Made by a program: the position numbers and the translations under genes. A model generated the notes under the pieces. That model saw only the letters and a list, made by a program, of their open reading frames with translations, searched no databases and was not told where the DNA came from. This document shows positions 18,911-27,803 of a stretch of DNA of 64,000 bases, one piece after another; positions within the stretch are counted from its first letter, which is position 1, and each line of letters opens with the position of its first letter. Origin of the DNA: Streptomyces diastatochromogenes (GTDB taxonomy: Bacteria; Actinomycetota; Actinomycetes; Streptomycetales; Streptomycetaceae); the NCBI RefSeq assembly GCF_002242805.1, contig NZ_MCGQ01000038.1, forward strand, positions 124,001 through 188,000, in the 5' to 3' direction.

Positions 18911-20485
18911 ATGGCACCCACCCTCACCCCGAACCAACCGCCCCCCACCCCGACCCCGGTCCTGAAACCCGGCACCTCTTACACCCACGCCTGGCAGCGG
19001 TGTCTCGCCGTGGCCCCCGAGGCCTTTCGGGACGACCGTGTCCTCAATCTCTGGGGCGCCGCCTGGCAGACCGACGGGCGGACCCTGCCCGCGACCACCC
19101 CGGTCGACGGCACCCCCATCGCCGGCGCACCGCGCCTCGACGGCACCACCGCCCAGCGGGCCGTACGCGCGGCCCTCGACCAGCACCGGGCCTGGCGGCA
19201 CGTCCCGCTGCCCGAGCGGCGGGCCCGGATCGCCGCCACCCTGGACTCCCTCGCCGAGCACCGCGAACTGCTCGCCCTGCTCCTCGTCTGGGAGATCGGG
19301 AAACCCTGGCGGCTCGCCCTCGCGGACGTCGACCGGGCGATCGACGGGGTGCGCTGGTACGTCGACGGCATCGAGCCGATGCTCGCCGGCCGGGCCCCGC
19401 TGGACGGGCCGGTGTCCAACATCGCCAGCTGGAACTACCCGATGAGCGTGCTCGTGCACGCCCTGCTGGTGCAGGCGCTGGCGGGCAACGCGGTGATCGC
19501 GAAGACCCCGACCGACGGGGGCGTGGCCTGCCTCACCCTCGCCTCGGCGCTGGCCGCCCGCGAGGGCGTTCCCGTGACCCTGGTCGGCGGCAGCGGCGGC
19601 GAGCTGAACCGGGCGCTGGTGCGGGCGCCGGAGATCGGCTGTGTCTCCTTCGTCGGCGGCCGCGGCGCCGGTGCGGCCGTCGCCACCGCCGTCGCCGACC
19701 TCGGCAAACGGCACATCCTGGAACAGGAGGGACTCAACACCTGGGGCATCTGGGGCTTCTCCGACTGGCCCCAGCTCACCGCCCTGATCCCGAAGCTCTT
19801 CGACTACGGCAAGCAGCGCTGCACGGCCTACCCGCGCTTCGTCGTCCAGCGCTCCCTCTTCGACTCCTTCCTGGCCGCCTACCTCCCGGCGGTCGCCACC
19901 GTCCGCGTCGGCCACCCCCTCGCCGTCACCGACCCCGGCGACCCGCCGCCCGAACTGGACTTCGGACCGCTGATCAACGCGGCCAAGGCCAAGGAACTCA
20001 CCGACCAGGTCGCCGAGGCCGTCGACCGGGGCGCCGTACCCCTGCACCGCGGCCGGCCCGACGAGGCGCGCTTCCTGCCCGGCCAGGACACCTCGGCCTA
20101 CGTCCGGCCGGTCACCCTCCTCAACCCGCCGCCCTCCTCCCCCCTGCACCACGCGGAACCCTTCGGCCCGGTCGACACGATCGTCCTGGTGGACACCGAG
20201 GCCGAGCTGCTGGCCGCCATGAACGCGTCCAACGGTGCGCTGGTGGCGACCCTGTCCACGGACGACCCCGCCACCTACGGCCGGCTCGCCCCGCAGATCC
20301 GCGCCTTCAAGACCGGCCACGGCAGGCCGCGCTCCCGCGGGGACCGCGACGAGCTGTTCGGCGGGTTCGGCGCCTCCTGGCGCGGCGCCTTCGTCGGCGG
20401 CGAGCTGCTGGTGCGGGCCGTCACCCGGGGCCCGGCGGGGGAGCGGCTGCCCGGGAACTTCCCGGAGTACCAGCTCATGCCCTGA
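18911..20485 (+). CDS. Aldehyde dehydrogenase family protein
   Basis: This 524-residue NAD(P)-dependent aldehyde dehydrogenase has N175 in SWNYPM, the general base E271 and the nucleophile C304 in KQRCTAYPRF. The cofactor loop is SFVGG rather than the more usual FTGS, and the first 25 residues are Pro/Thr-rich. It follows the sucCD-like pair by 69 bp in the same direction and may be the last gene of that unit. Oxidation of glyoxylate or a related semialdehyde would fit the oxalate context, but the substrate cannot be read from sequence. Confidence 0.85.
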   Translation: MAPTLTPNQPPPTPTPVLKPGTSYTHAWQRCLAVAPEAFRDDRVLNLWGAAWQTDGRTLPATTPVDGTPIAGAPRLDGTTAQRAVRAALDQHRAWRHVPLPERRARIAATLDSLAEHRELLALLLVWEIGKPWRLALADVDRAIDGVRWYVDGIEPMLAGRAPLDGPVSNIASWNYPMSVLVHALLVQALAGNAVIAKTPTDGGVACLTLASALAAREGVPVTLVGGSGGELNRALVRAPEIGCVSFVGGRGAGAAVATAVADLGKRHILEQEGLNTWGIWGFSDWPQLTALIPKLFDYGKQRCTAYPRFVVQRSLFDSFLAAYLPAVATVRVGHPLAVTDPGDPPPELDFGPLINAAKAKELTDQVAEAVDRGAVPLHRGRPDEARFLPGQDTSAYVRPVTLLNPPPSSPLHHAEPFGPVDTIVLVDTEAELLAAMNASNGALVATLSTDDPATYGRLAPQIRAFKTGHGRPRSRGDRDELFGGFGASWRGAFVGGELLVRAVTRGPAGERLPGNFPEYQLMP

Positions 20486-20530
20486 TCGGGTGCGGACCGT
20501 ACGCGTTCCGTCACGTCAGGTAGGAAGCGC

Positions 20531-20557
20531 GGCCGGGGTGCTCCAGGCGCCCCGGCC
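20531..20557. terminator. GC-rich hairpin after the aldehyde dehydrogenase gene
   Basis: An 8-bp perfect stem GGCCGGGG/CCCCGGCC with an 11-nt loop lies 45 bp after the stop codon and upstream of the tRNA. It is a plausible rho-independent-like terminator without a T tract. Confidence 0.5.
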
Positions 20558-20583
20558 ACCGCTCCACGGGACGGATACGCAGG

Positions 20584-20612
20584 TGAAACGCGCTCCGAAA
20601 CCTTGGTATTGT
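20584..20612 (+). promoter_or_regulatory. Possible tRNA-Leu promoter
   Basis: A TATTGT hexamer at 20607-20612 lies 17 bp downstream of TGAAAC (20584-20589), in a short AT-rich patch about 50 bp before the tRNA. The -35 match is poor, so this is only a candidate. Confidence 0.3.
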
Positions 20613-20660
20613 TGTCCATGTCGCCGCGGGGAACAGCCCCCGCAAGGCGACAGACACCTA

Positions 20661-20745
20661 GTCCGGGTGGCGGAATGGCAGACGCGCTAGCTTGAGGTGC
20701 TAGTGCCCTTTATCGGGCGTGGGGGTTCAAGTCCCCCCTCGGACA
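20661..20745 (+). tRNA. tRNA-Leu (anticodon GAG)
   Basis: An 85-nt class II tRNA. The acceptor stem GTCCGGG pairs with CTCGGAC. The anticodon stem is CTAGC/GCTAG, with GAG at 20694-20696 in loop TTGAGGT. A long variable arm (TGCCCTTTATCGGGCG) and the T arm GGGGGTTCAAGTCCCCC follow. The discriminator is A and no CCA is encoded. It reads CUC and CUU codons. The genes just downstream look accessory, which fits the frequent use of tRNA genes as integration points. Confidence 0.97.
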
Positions 20746-20876
20746 CAGAGTAGGGACGTTCGCGAGATCGTCCCGGTGCGTTCACGAACGACCGGTCGGG
20801 CCATGCGGCTCGCCGGTTTTTCGTCGTTTCTGGTCCTCGCCACGCCTCAGCGCACTGATGGCGGTATGAACGCGGA

Positions 20877-21416
20877 TCAGCATGGTCGGACTGCGGTACC
20901 GCCGATCAAAACGAAGAGCACGACACAGGATGATTCCGACCGGTTGGACCAGGAGTGGTTGGTCCCCCGCTGGATCAGCACGTCCCCAGCGGTCATCTTT
21001 CGTTCAGCTGCGTCCAGCACCGCCCAGATCTCACCGCGTAGTACGACCACGTAGTCGAGTGAGGCAGTGCTGTGGAACATCCGGGAACGGATCTCGCCGC
21101 CGTCGTCCCAGTGGCTGTCCGGCGGGAACTCCACCACCCTGCAGACCGATCCGGTGGCCGGCGGGGAAATCGACACCTGATCCATGACGCCGTCGTCCAT
21201 CGGACCGGAATTGTCCACCGGCACGTTCTCGTGGCGCCAGAAGTCGGTAGCAACGAACGTCGGAGTGTCGGCGACGACCTGCATGTGCGGGCACAGTTCG
21301 TCCGACAGGAACGTCGACCGGCCGCGCTCGTCCAGACCGGTCACGAGCCTACGAAACCGTTGCACGGAGGCTGCGGGGTCAATCTTGCGCTTGGACATCG
21401 GAATGTTCTCTGGCAT
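20877..21416 (-). CDS. Cupin-domain protein
   Basis: This 179-residue protein has a single beta-barrel cupin domain in its second half (about residues 85-170), with the typical YVVVLRGEIWAVLD strand-turn segment and GDVLIQRGTNHSW. The metal motif is partly kept (H in FHST, H in TNHSW) but the HxH pair is absent. It is the second gene after an SDR gene (25-bp gap), so both may act on one small molecule. Codons such as ATT, GCA, CAA, TTT and AGG are more frequent than in neighbouring genes, which suggests recent acquisition. The start is ATG 21416, with GGGAG eight bases upstream; an in-frame ATG at 21398 is the alternative. Confidence 0.8.
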   Translation of the reverse strand: MPENIPMSKRKIDPAASVQRFRRLVTGLDERGRSTFLSDELCPHMQVVADTPTFVATDFWRHENVPVDNSGPMDDGVMDQVSISPPATGSVCRVVEFPPDSHWDDGGEIRSRMFHSTASLDYVVVLRGEIWAVLDAAERKMTAGDVLIQRGTNHSWSNRSESSCVVLFVLIGGTAVRPC

Positions 21417-21441
21417 GACTCGGCTCCCGGAGTGCCGGTGA

Positions 21442-22191
21442 TCAGGGCACGAGTGAGAGGCCGCCGTCGGCGACCACGACCTGGCCGGTCACGTAGGTGC
21501 TGCGCATCAGGCCGATGACGATTTCGGCGATCTCCTCGGGGCGGCCTGTGCGGTGCAGTGGTGCCTTTTCGGTGACCAAAGATCGCAGCTCCGCCCAGTC
21601 CTCGGTCCAGCGAGTCTCAATGAAGCCAGGCGCCACCACATTGACCCGCACGTGCGGTCCGAGCGCCCAGCCGAGCAGCTTGCACATGTGGTGCACCGCC
21701 GCTTTGCTGACCGCATAGGGCAAGCTGCTGCCCCCGGTGTCCACACCGGCCAGCGCGCCCACGACGATCAAGTTGCCCTGCCCGCCTCTTTTCAGCAGCG
21801 ATTCGGCAGCTCGCACGAAGCGCCAGGGCCCCAGCACGTTCATGCGCAGGATGTCCTCCCATACCTCGTCAGTGACGGCCTGGATGTCCGAATGCGGGAT
21901 GCGGACAGTAGTGCCTGCCGCATAGACGACCGTGTCCAACCGTCCGTAACGGTTCTCCACCGCCGTGACGACGTGCTGAGCCGCGTCAGCCTCGCCGAGA
22001 TCCGCTTGGAGGAACAAGCCGTCATGCAGGCTCGCCGCGACGGCCTTGCCCTCCTCGACGCTCTTCGACCCCACGACAACGACTCTGTAGCCCTCCTCGT
22101 CGAGCCGCGTGGCGACGGATGCACCGATCCCCGTCGATCCGCCCGCGACGACGGCCACCGGATTACCGCTCGCATTGGCTTTTTCTGCCAT
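21442..22191 (-). CDS. Short-chain dehydrogenase/reductase (SDR), catalytic Ser replaced
   Basis: This 249-residue classical SDR has GGSTGIG at residues 17-23 for NAD(P) binding, AAG at 91-93, the YAVSK active site (Y159, K163) and a C-terminal VVADGG segment. The position that normally carries the catalytic Ser, 13 residues before the Tyr, is Ala (A146). Activity may therefore be altered or use a nearby Ser (S155/S156). ATG 22191 has AAGGGAG upstream; the frame extends to 22284 but the extra residues do not match the family. It heads the two-gene unit with the cupin and has the same relaxed codon use. Confidence 0.85.
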   Translation of the reverse strand: MAEKANASGNPVAVVAGGSTGIGASVATRLDEEGYRVVVVGSKSVEEGKAVAASLHDGLFLQADLGEADAAQHVVTAVENRYGRLDTVVYAAGTTVRIPHSDIQAVTDEVWEDILRMNVLGPWRFVRAAESLLKRGGQGNLIVVGALAGVDTGGSSLPYAVSKAAVHHMCKLLGWALGPHVRVNVVAPGFIETRWTEDWAELRSLVTEKAPLHRTGRPEEIAEIVIGLMRSTYVTGQVVVADGGLSLVP

Positions 22192-22609
22192 ACCCGCGTT
22201 ACTCCCTTGTGCCAGCGGGCTGCTCCCGCGCCACGCCTCGTTCGTTCGGAAAGGACGAGCCCGCAAGCTTCGCGTCTCGACCAACGAGTCACGGCTCCGA
22301 CTCGTCGACTACGAGAGAAGGTCTGCCGGAATGTTGCAATTGTCGCTCGCACTGACCTCAGGGCAAGCTACTGACAGCCCATGGATGCGGCAGCTTCCCG
22401 CCGCCTGAAAGGTCGCGCTACCGATCAGACGGTGCCTGCGAGCCGCCACTCGGCTTGCACGCCGGCATGACCTTCAGGTTGCGGCGATAGAATTGCGTTC
22501 CGGTGAGTCGGTCCGGCCGATGAAACAACGCCTTCCACTTGATACGGCTGCGGAACTCCCTGGGCGCGGGTCCAGTCGAGTGCCGCGGGTCGTGGAGTGG
22601 GTGTGACGC
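22192..22609. other. Intergenic region between SDR and first PP2C gene
   Basis: This 418-bp stretch holds the divergent promoters of the SDR/cupin pair and the phosphatase gene. It is less GC-rich than the average. A TAGAAT hexamer at 22487-22492 could be a plus-strand -10 element, but no good -35 box is visible. I see no gene, repeat or RNA in it. Confidence 0.4.
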
Positions 22610-25045
22610 ATGCGCGATGCCATGTTCCACGACGCCCTCGAAGATCTCCCCGAGTCCGGGGACGAGGCGTACGCCACCGTCGACGCTCGCGGCGTGCTGA
22701 CGAGCTGGGGCTCAGGCGCTCAGCGACTGCTCGGCCACACCGCGAGGGAAGTCCGCGGGCAATACGGTGCCGACCTTCTGTACACCCGCGCCGACGCCAC
22801 TCGGCTCGCCGAGCGCGCCCGAGTACGGCGGACGGCCGTTCTCGGCCAGGTCGTCCTGCGGCATCGGGACGGTAGCCCCGTCGAGGTCGGGATGTGGGCC
22901 CATCCCCTGGTGACCACCTCCGGTGAGCCGTATTGGCTGCTTCAGGCGGAGAGCGCCGATGCCGTCCGGCGGAAGAACCTCGGGCGGGCACTGCTGAGGG
23001 GGCTGTTCACCGAATCCCCTTTCCATATCGACGTGTTCGATACTGACCTGCGCTACGTCGCACAGAACGCGCGACGTCTGAAGGGTTTCCGCGACCAGGA
23101 CTTTCTCGGGCGGCCCATGTGGGAGGTGGCGCCGGTCGGGATGCTGGACATGGCGGCGTTTGAGGAGCGGCAACGGAAGGTCCTGGCCACGGGCGAGGCG
23201 CTGGTTGCCACGGAGGTCCGCGCCCGGCCTCCCGACGATCCGGATCGGCAGCAGGTCTTTTCGGAAACCATCGTTCCCTTGCGAAGCGAGTCAGGGGAAG
23301 TGATCGGTCTGGCGCACGCCGTTTTCGAGGTGACCGACCGGGTCCGGGCCCGCGAACGGTTGGCGCTGGTCAACGATGCGAGCGCGAAGATCGGCAGTAG
23401 GCTTGACGTCCTGTACACCGCCCGCGAGCTGACCGACGTGGCGGTGCCTGTCTTCGCCGACCACGCCTACGTCAACCTCCTGGACCCGGTCCTCGGCGGG
23501 CAGGAGCCAGTCGCCGGACCGATCGCCGAAGGAACAGCGCTGCGCCGTGCGGCGAGTTCCAGTGTCCCGGAGGGCCCGGGGGAGCCGGTGGTCGCCACCG
23601 GAGATGTCGACCCTTTCAGTTCCGGAACCGCCTCACTGTTCTCCCGGGCGCTGGTCAGCGGGGAACCCCTGCTGCTGGGAGGCGACCAACTGGGCGCTGA
23701 ACTGGCCCTGGTCGACCCTCAACGGGCTGCGCTGGTACATGCCTACGGAGTGCACTCGTGGCTGCTGGTGCCGATGTACGCGCGCGGCGCCCCGCTGGGG
23801 ACGGCGGTCTTCCTGCGCTTCAGGGGCGATCATCCGTTCGAGGCGGACGATGTACTGCTGGCCCAGGATCTCGTGGCGCGTGCCGCGGTGTGCATCGACA
23901 ACGCCAGGCGGTACACCCGGGAACGGACGACGGCGTTGGCACTGCAACGCAGCCTGCTGCCCCAGCGGATGCCGGTGCTCGGTGCCGTGGAGACGGCGTC
24001 GCGCTATGTACCGGCAAGCGGCAGCACGGTCCTGGGAGGTGCCTGGTTCGACGTGATCCCGCTGTCGGGGGCACGGGTGGCGCTGGTGGTCGGAGACGTG
24101 GCCGGACACGGCCTGCACTCGGCGGTGACCATGGGGCGGCTGCGTACCGCAGTGCGCACCCTCGCGGATCTCGATCTGCCGCCGGAGGAACTGCTCACCC
24201 ACCTGGACGACCAGGTGAACCGCTTCCAGGACGAGCACACGGAAGATTGGACCGGCGGCGCGGCTGGGACCCGTTGCCTGTACGCGGTCTTCGACCCCAT
24301 CTCCCGCCGGTGTGCCGTGGCCCGGGCGGGTCATCGGCCACCCGCCCGTATATCGGCCGACGGGCAGGTCGAGGAGCTCGACCTGCCCGTCGGCCCTCCC
24401 CTCGGCCAAGGCGGAGCACCCTTCGACTGCGGCGAAGTGACCCTGCACGACGACGACCTTCTGGTCCTCTGTACCGGCGGCCCAGGGGACGCGTGGCACC
24501 CGAGCACCGACACGAACCTGACCTGGCTCCGCGAGGCCCTGCCCGACGGCCAAGGCACCGCTTCCGCCTCGCTCGACGACATCTGCAACGCTCTGATCCG
24601 GCATCTACCGCCGTCCCCTCCGCAAGATGACTTGGCGCTGCTCGTGGCGCGGGTCCGCGCGCTGGATCCGGACCGGCACATCGCGTGGGAGCTGCCGACG
24701 GATCCCGAGTTCGTGGCCGAGGCACGGAAGTTGGCCGGCCGCAGGTTGTCCGAGTGGGGATTGGAAGACCTGGAGTTCACGACGGAACTGATCGTCAGTG
24801 AGCTGGTCACCAACGCCATCCGCTATGGGAGCCCGCCGATCATGTTGCGGTTGATCCAGGACCGCAGCCTGATCTGCGAGGTCTCCGACGGCAGCAGCAC
24901 CTCTCCACACATCCGGCGCGCGGTGGAGACCGACGAGGGGGGCCGTGGGCTCTACATGGTCGCGCAGTTCGCCCAACTGTGGGGTACTCGCTACCACGCC
25001 CGTGGCAAGACCATTTGGGCCGAGCAGCCGATTGGCCTGCCATGA
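22610..25045 (+). CDS. PAS-PAS-GAF-SpoIIE(PP2C)-HATPase protein with degenerate phosphatase site
   Basis: This 811-residue cytosolic signalling protein has PAS-like domains at about 15-115 and 130-245, GAF at 265-430, a SpoIIE/RsbU-type PP2C domain at 455-680 and an RsbW-like anti-sigma-factor ATPase domain at 690-811 (N box ELVTNAIRYG). Such proteins dephosphorylate anti-anti-sigma factors and/or bind sigma-factor regulators. Two of the conserved phosphatase metal Asp residues are lost: A478 where GGDWFD is expected and G623 where TDG is expected. D481, D496 and D673/D674 remain. The neighbour at 25359 keeps all of them. It may act as a regulator or a pseudophosphatase. The ATG at 22610 has a weak ribosome-binding site; ATG 22622 is also possible. 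Confidence 0.9.
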   Translation: MRDAMFHDALEDLPESGDEAYATVDARGVLTSWGSGAQRLLGHTAREVRGQYGADLLYTRADATRLAERARVRRTAVLGQVVLRHRDGSPVEVGMWAHPLVTTSGEPYWLLQAESADAVRRKNLGRALLRGLFTESPFHIDVFDTDLRYVAQNARRLKGFRDQDFLGRPMWEVAPVGMLDMAAFEERQRKVLATGEALVATEVRARPPDDPDRQQVFSETIVPLRSESGEVIGLAHAVFEVTDRVRARERLALVNDASAKIGSRLDVLYTARELTDVAVPVFADHAYVNLLDPVLGGQEPVAGPIAEGTALRRAASSSVPEGPGEPVVATGDVDPFSSGTASLFSRALVSGEPLLLGGDQLGAELALVDPQRAALVHAYGVHSWLLVPMYARGAPLGTAVFLRFRGDHPFEADDVLLAQDLVARAAVCIDNARRYTRERTTALALQRSLLPQRMPVLGAVETASRYVPASGSTVLGGAWFDVIPLSGARVALVVGDVAGHGLHSAVTMGRLRTAVRTLADLDLPPEELLTHLDDQVNRFQDEHTEDWTGGAAGTRCLYAVFDPISRRCAVARAGHRPPARISADGQVEELDLPVGPPLGQGGAPFDCGEVTLHDDDLLVLCTGGPGDAWHPSTDTNLTWLREALPDGQGTASASLDDICNALIRHLPPSPPQDDLALLVARVRALDPDRHIAWELPTDPEFVAEARKLAGRRLSEWGLEDLEFTTELIVSELVTNAIRYGSPPIMLRLIQDRSLICEVSDGSSTSPHIRRAVETDEGGRGLYMVAQFAQLWGTRYHARGKTIWAEQPIGLP

Positions 25046-25271
25046 CCACACCCAGCAGCATAGTGAGGAACTTCAGGGAGAGGCTGGTGACCGAGGCGAG
25101 TCGACGCCACCCTCGATGATCACGCGGGAGTCATGTTTGCCCGGCGCCCACCCATCGCGGTTGAGTGAATCCGCAACTATCTGTGAAGTGATCTTGGTGT
25201 GGCCGGGAAGTGCACGCTCATTTGGCCGCATCGTCGCTGGTCAGTGGGACTCGTGAACGATCCACAGAGTG

Positions 25272-25305
25272 AAAGGCCTGGTCAACATGGTGACCAGGCC
25301 TTTTT
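25272..25305 (+). terminator. Strong intrinsic terminator
   Basis: A perfect 13-bp stem (25272-25284 with 25291-25303) with a 6-nt loop runs into five Ts. It separates the two PP2C genes, which are thus likely transcribed independently. The other 280 bases of this 313-bp gap show no gene. Confidence 0.92.
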
Positions 25306-25358
25306 CGTGCTCCTGAGGGATTCTTGAGTCGGCGAGGATTCGAGGGGAGCTGAGGATC

Positions 25359-27803
25359 ATGGATGCACCGGCGGCCGGCCACCATGAACCGAGTGATCCC
25401 CTCGACACCGGAGAGGCCGTGGCGGTGACGGCTCCGGACGGAGTGCTCACGGGCTGGAGTGCCGGTGCGCGGCGGTTGCTCGGGTACTCCGCCGCCGAGG
25501 CGGTGGGCCGGCCGGCGGCGGACCTGCTCGCTTCGCCCCTCCCCGGGGCCGCTCTCGAGAGACTTGCCGGGCAGGCGGGCTGGGCCGGGCCGGTGGTGCT
25601 CCGCGACCGTGGCGGACGCTCCGTGGAGTGCAGCCTTCGGGCGCGTCCGCTGGCCACCGGTGACGGGCGGACCGGCTGGTGCCTGGAGGCCGTACCCGCG
25701 CAGGACGGAGAGACAAGAGAGGACGGCCGCGACACGGACACGCTGCTGCGCTGGTCGTTCGATCAGTCCCCGTTCGCCCTGGCCGTCTACGACCCCGAGG
25801 GCCGGTTCCTCCGGGCCAACCCCCGCATGGAGCAGCAGCTCGGAGCGTCGGAGCGGGAGCTTCGCGGGCTCCGGATCACCGAGCACATGCCGGACCCCCG
25901 GTTCCAGCGTCCTGAGCAGGCCGTCGACCGGGTGGCGGCGACCGGTGTGCCGGAGCACATCGAGAACCATGTGCGGGTACCGGGTGAACCGTACGCACAC
26001 GCCTGGATCGTGCACGTGGACCCCCTCAAGGACCCGGCCGGACTGGTGCAGGGCGTGCAGGTGGCCGCGCTCGACTTCTCGGAGCAGTCCGCGGCCCGCG
26101 AGCGGCTGGCGCTGCTCAACGAGGCCAGCACGCGCATCGGCAGCAGCCTGGACGTGGCCCGTACCGCCCAGGAGCTGGCGGACGTGGCCGTGCCCGTGTG
26201 CGCGGACTTCGCCTCGGTCGATCTGCTCGACGCCGTGCTGCACGGCGACGAGCCCGCGCCCATCCCCGTCGGCGCCCCCCTGATGCTGCGGCGCACGGCG
26301 ATCCGCTCCCACGTGCCGGGCATCGTAGAGGCCGGCGACCTGGCCCGCTACCCGGCCTTCTCACCCCTCGAACGCTGCCTGGCCACCGGCCGCGGCACCG
26401 TGCACCGGATCACCGACCCCGAGGTCGTACGGTGGCTGTCCCAGGACACCGACCGGGCCGACTGGGTGAACCGGAACCGCCCGCACTCGCTCATGGCGGT
26501 GCCGCTACGCGCCCGCGGCGTGAACCTCGGCGCCGCCCTCTTCACCCGTCTGGACCCGACGACCCCGCCGTACACGGAGGACGACCTGCGGATCGTCGAG
26601 GAACTCGCGGCACGGGCAGCGGTCTGCATCGACAACGCCCGCCGCTACACGCGCGAGCGCACCACCACCCTCGCCCTGCAGCACAGCCTGCTGCCCCAGG
26701 GGATTCCCGAGCAGGCCGCCGTCGAGGCCGCCGGCCGCTATCTGCCCGCGGGGTCGCAGGCCGGGGTCGGAGGCGACTGGTTCGACGTGATCCCGCTCTC
26801 CGGCGCCCGCGTCGCCCTGGTCGTCGGCGACGTCGTCGGCCACGGACTCCATGCCTCCGCCGCCATGGGACGCCTGCGTACGGCCGTCCGCACGCTCGCC
26901 GACGTCGACCTGCCCCCTGACGAACTGCTCGCGCACCTGGACGACCTGGTCATCCGCCTCAGCACCGGCCTGGAGACCGCGGCCGAGCCACCGACCTCCG
27001 ACCTCGGAGCCACGTGCCTGTACGCGGTCTACGACCCGGCCTCCCGCACCTGCTCCCTAGCCAGCGCCGGCCACCCCTGGCCCGCTCTGGTCACCCCTGA
27101 CGGCACGGTGGACTTCCTCGAACTGCCCACCGGCCCGCCCCTGGGCCTCGGCGGACTGCCCTTCGAGTCCGTCGACGTCGAACTTCCCGAAGGCAGCCTC
27201 CTCGCGCTCTACACCGACGGCCTGATCGAGGCCCGCGGCCAGGACATCGACGCCGGGCTGCGCGCCCTGCGCTCCGCCCTCGCCGACCCTGCTCCCTCGC
27301 TCGAGACCACCTGCGACATCGTCCTCAAGGCGCTGCTCGACGGGCGCCCCGCCGACGATGTCGCGCTGCTCGTCGCTCGCACCCGGGCCCTGGACAGCCG
27401 GCACATCGTCCAATGGGATCTGCCCGCCGATCCGGCTGTCGTGGCGGAGGCCCGCTCACGCACGGCCGCCCAGCTCCACACCTGGGATCTGGACGAGTTG
27501 GCCTTCGTCGCCGAACTCGTGGTCAGCGAGCTGGTCACCAACGCGATCCGGCACGCCGCCCCGCCCATCCGGCTGCGGCTCATCAAGGACCGAACGCTGA
27601 TCTGCGAGGTCTGCGACGCCAGCAACACCGCACCGCACCTGCGCCGAGCCCGCATCTTCGACGAGGGCGGACGCGGCCTGATGCTGGTCGCCCAGCTCAC
27701 CGAGCGCTGGGGCACGCGGCACGCCGCCACCGGCAAGACCATCTGGGCCGAGTTGCCGTTGGCGTCGGCGGCCCCCGTGGCGCCGACGTCCGGTACTACG
27801 TGA
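25359..27803 (+). CDS. PAS-PAS-GAF-SpoIIE(PP2C)-HATPase phosphatase, intact copy
   Basis: This 814-residue paralogue of the preceding gene has the same domain order: PAS at about 15-115 and 130-245, GAF at 255-430, PP2C at 450-690 and an RsbW-like ATPase from about 695. The phosphatase residues are complete: D473 and D476 in GGDWFD, D491 in GDVVGHG, D620 in TDG, and the DD pair near 677. It should dephosphorylate a serine-phosphorylated anti-anti-sigma factor in response to a PAS/GAF signal. GAGG lies eight bases before ATG. It ends 8 bp inside the convergent STAND gene. Confidence 0.92.
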   Translation: MDAPAAGHHEPSDPLDTGEAVAVTAPDGVLTGWSAGARRLLGYSAAEAVGRPAADLLASPLPGAALERLAGQAGWAGPVVLRDRGGRSVECSLRARPLATGDGRTGWCLEAVPAQDGETREDGRDTDTLLRWSFDQSPFALAVYDPEGRFLRANPRMEQQLGASERELRGLRITEHMPDPRFQRPEQAVDRVAATGVPEHIENHVRVPGEPYAHAWIVHVDPLKDPAGLVQGVQVAALDFSEQSAARERLALLNEASTRIGSSLDVARTAQELADVAVPVCADFASVDLLDAVLHGDEPAPIPVGAPLMLRRTAIRSHVPGIVEAGDLARYPAFSPLERCLATGRGTVHRITDPEVVRWLSQDTDRADWVNRNRPHSLMAVPLRARGVNLGAALFTRLDPTTPPYTEDDLRIVEELAARAAVCIDNARRYTRERTTTLALQHSLLPQGIPEQAAVEAAGRYLPAGSQAGVGGDWFDVIPLSGARVALVVGDVVGHGLHASAAMGRLRTAVRTLADVDLPPDELLAHLDDLVIRLSTGLETAAEPPTSDLGATCLYAVYDPASRTCSLASAGHPWPALVTPDGTVDFLELPTGPPLGLGGLPFESVDVELPEGSLLALYTDGLIEARGQDIDAGLRALRSALADPAPSLETTCDIVLKALLDGRPADDVALLVARTRALDSRHIVQWDLPADPAVVAEARSRTAAQLHTWDLDELAFVAELVVSELVTNAIRHAAPPIRLRLIKDRTLICEVCDASNTAPHLRRARIFDEGGRGLMLVAQLTERWGTRHAATGKTIWAELPLASAAPVAPTSGTT

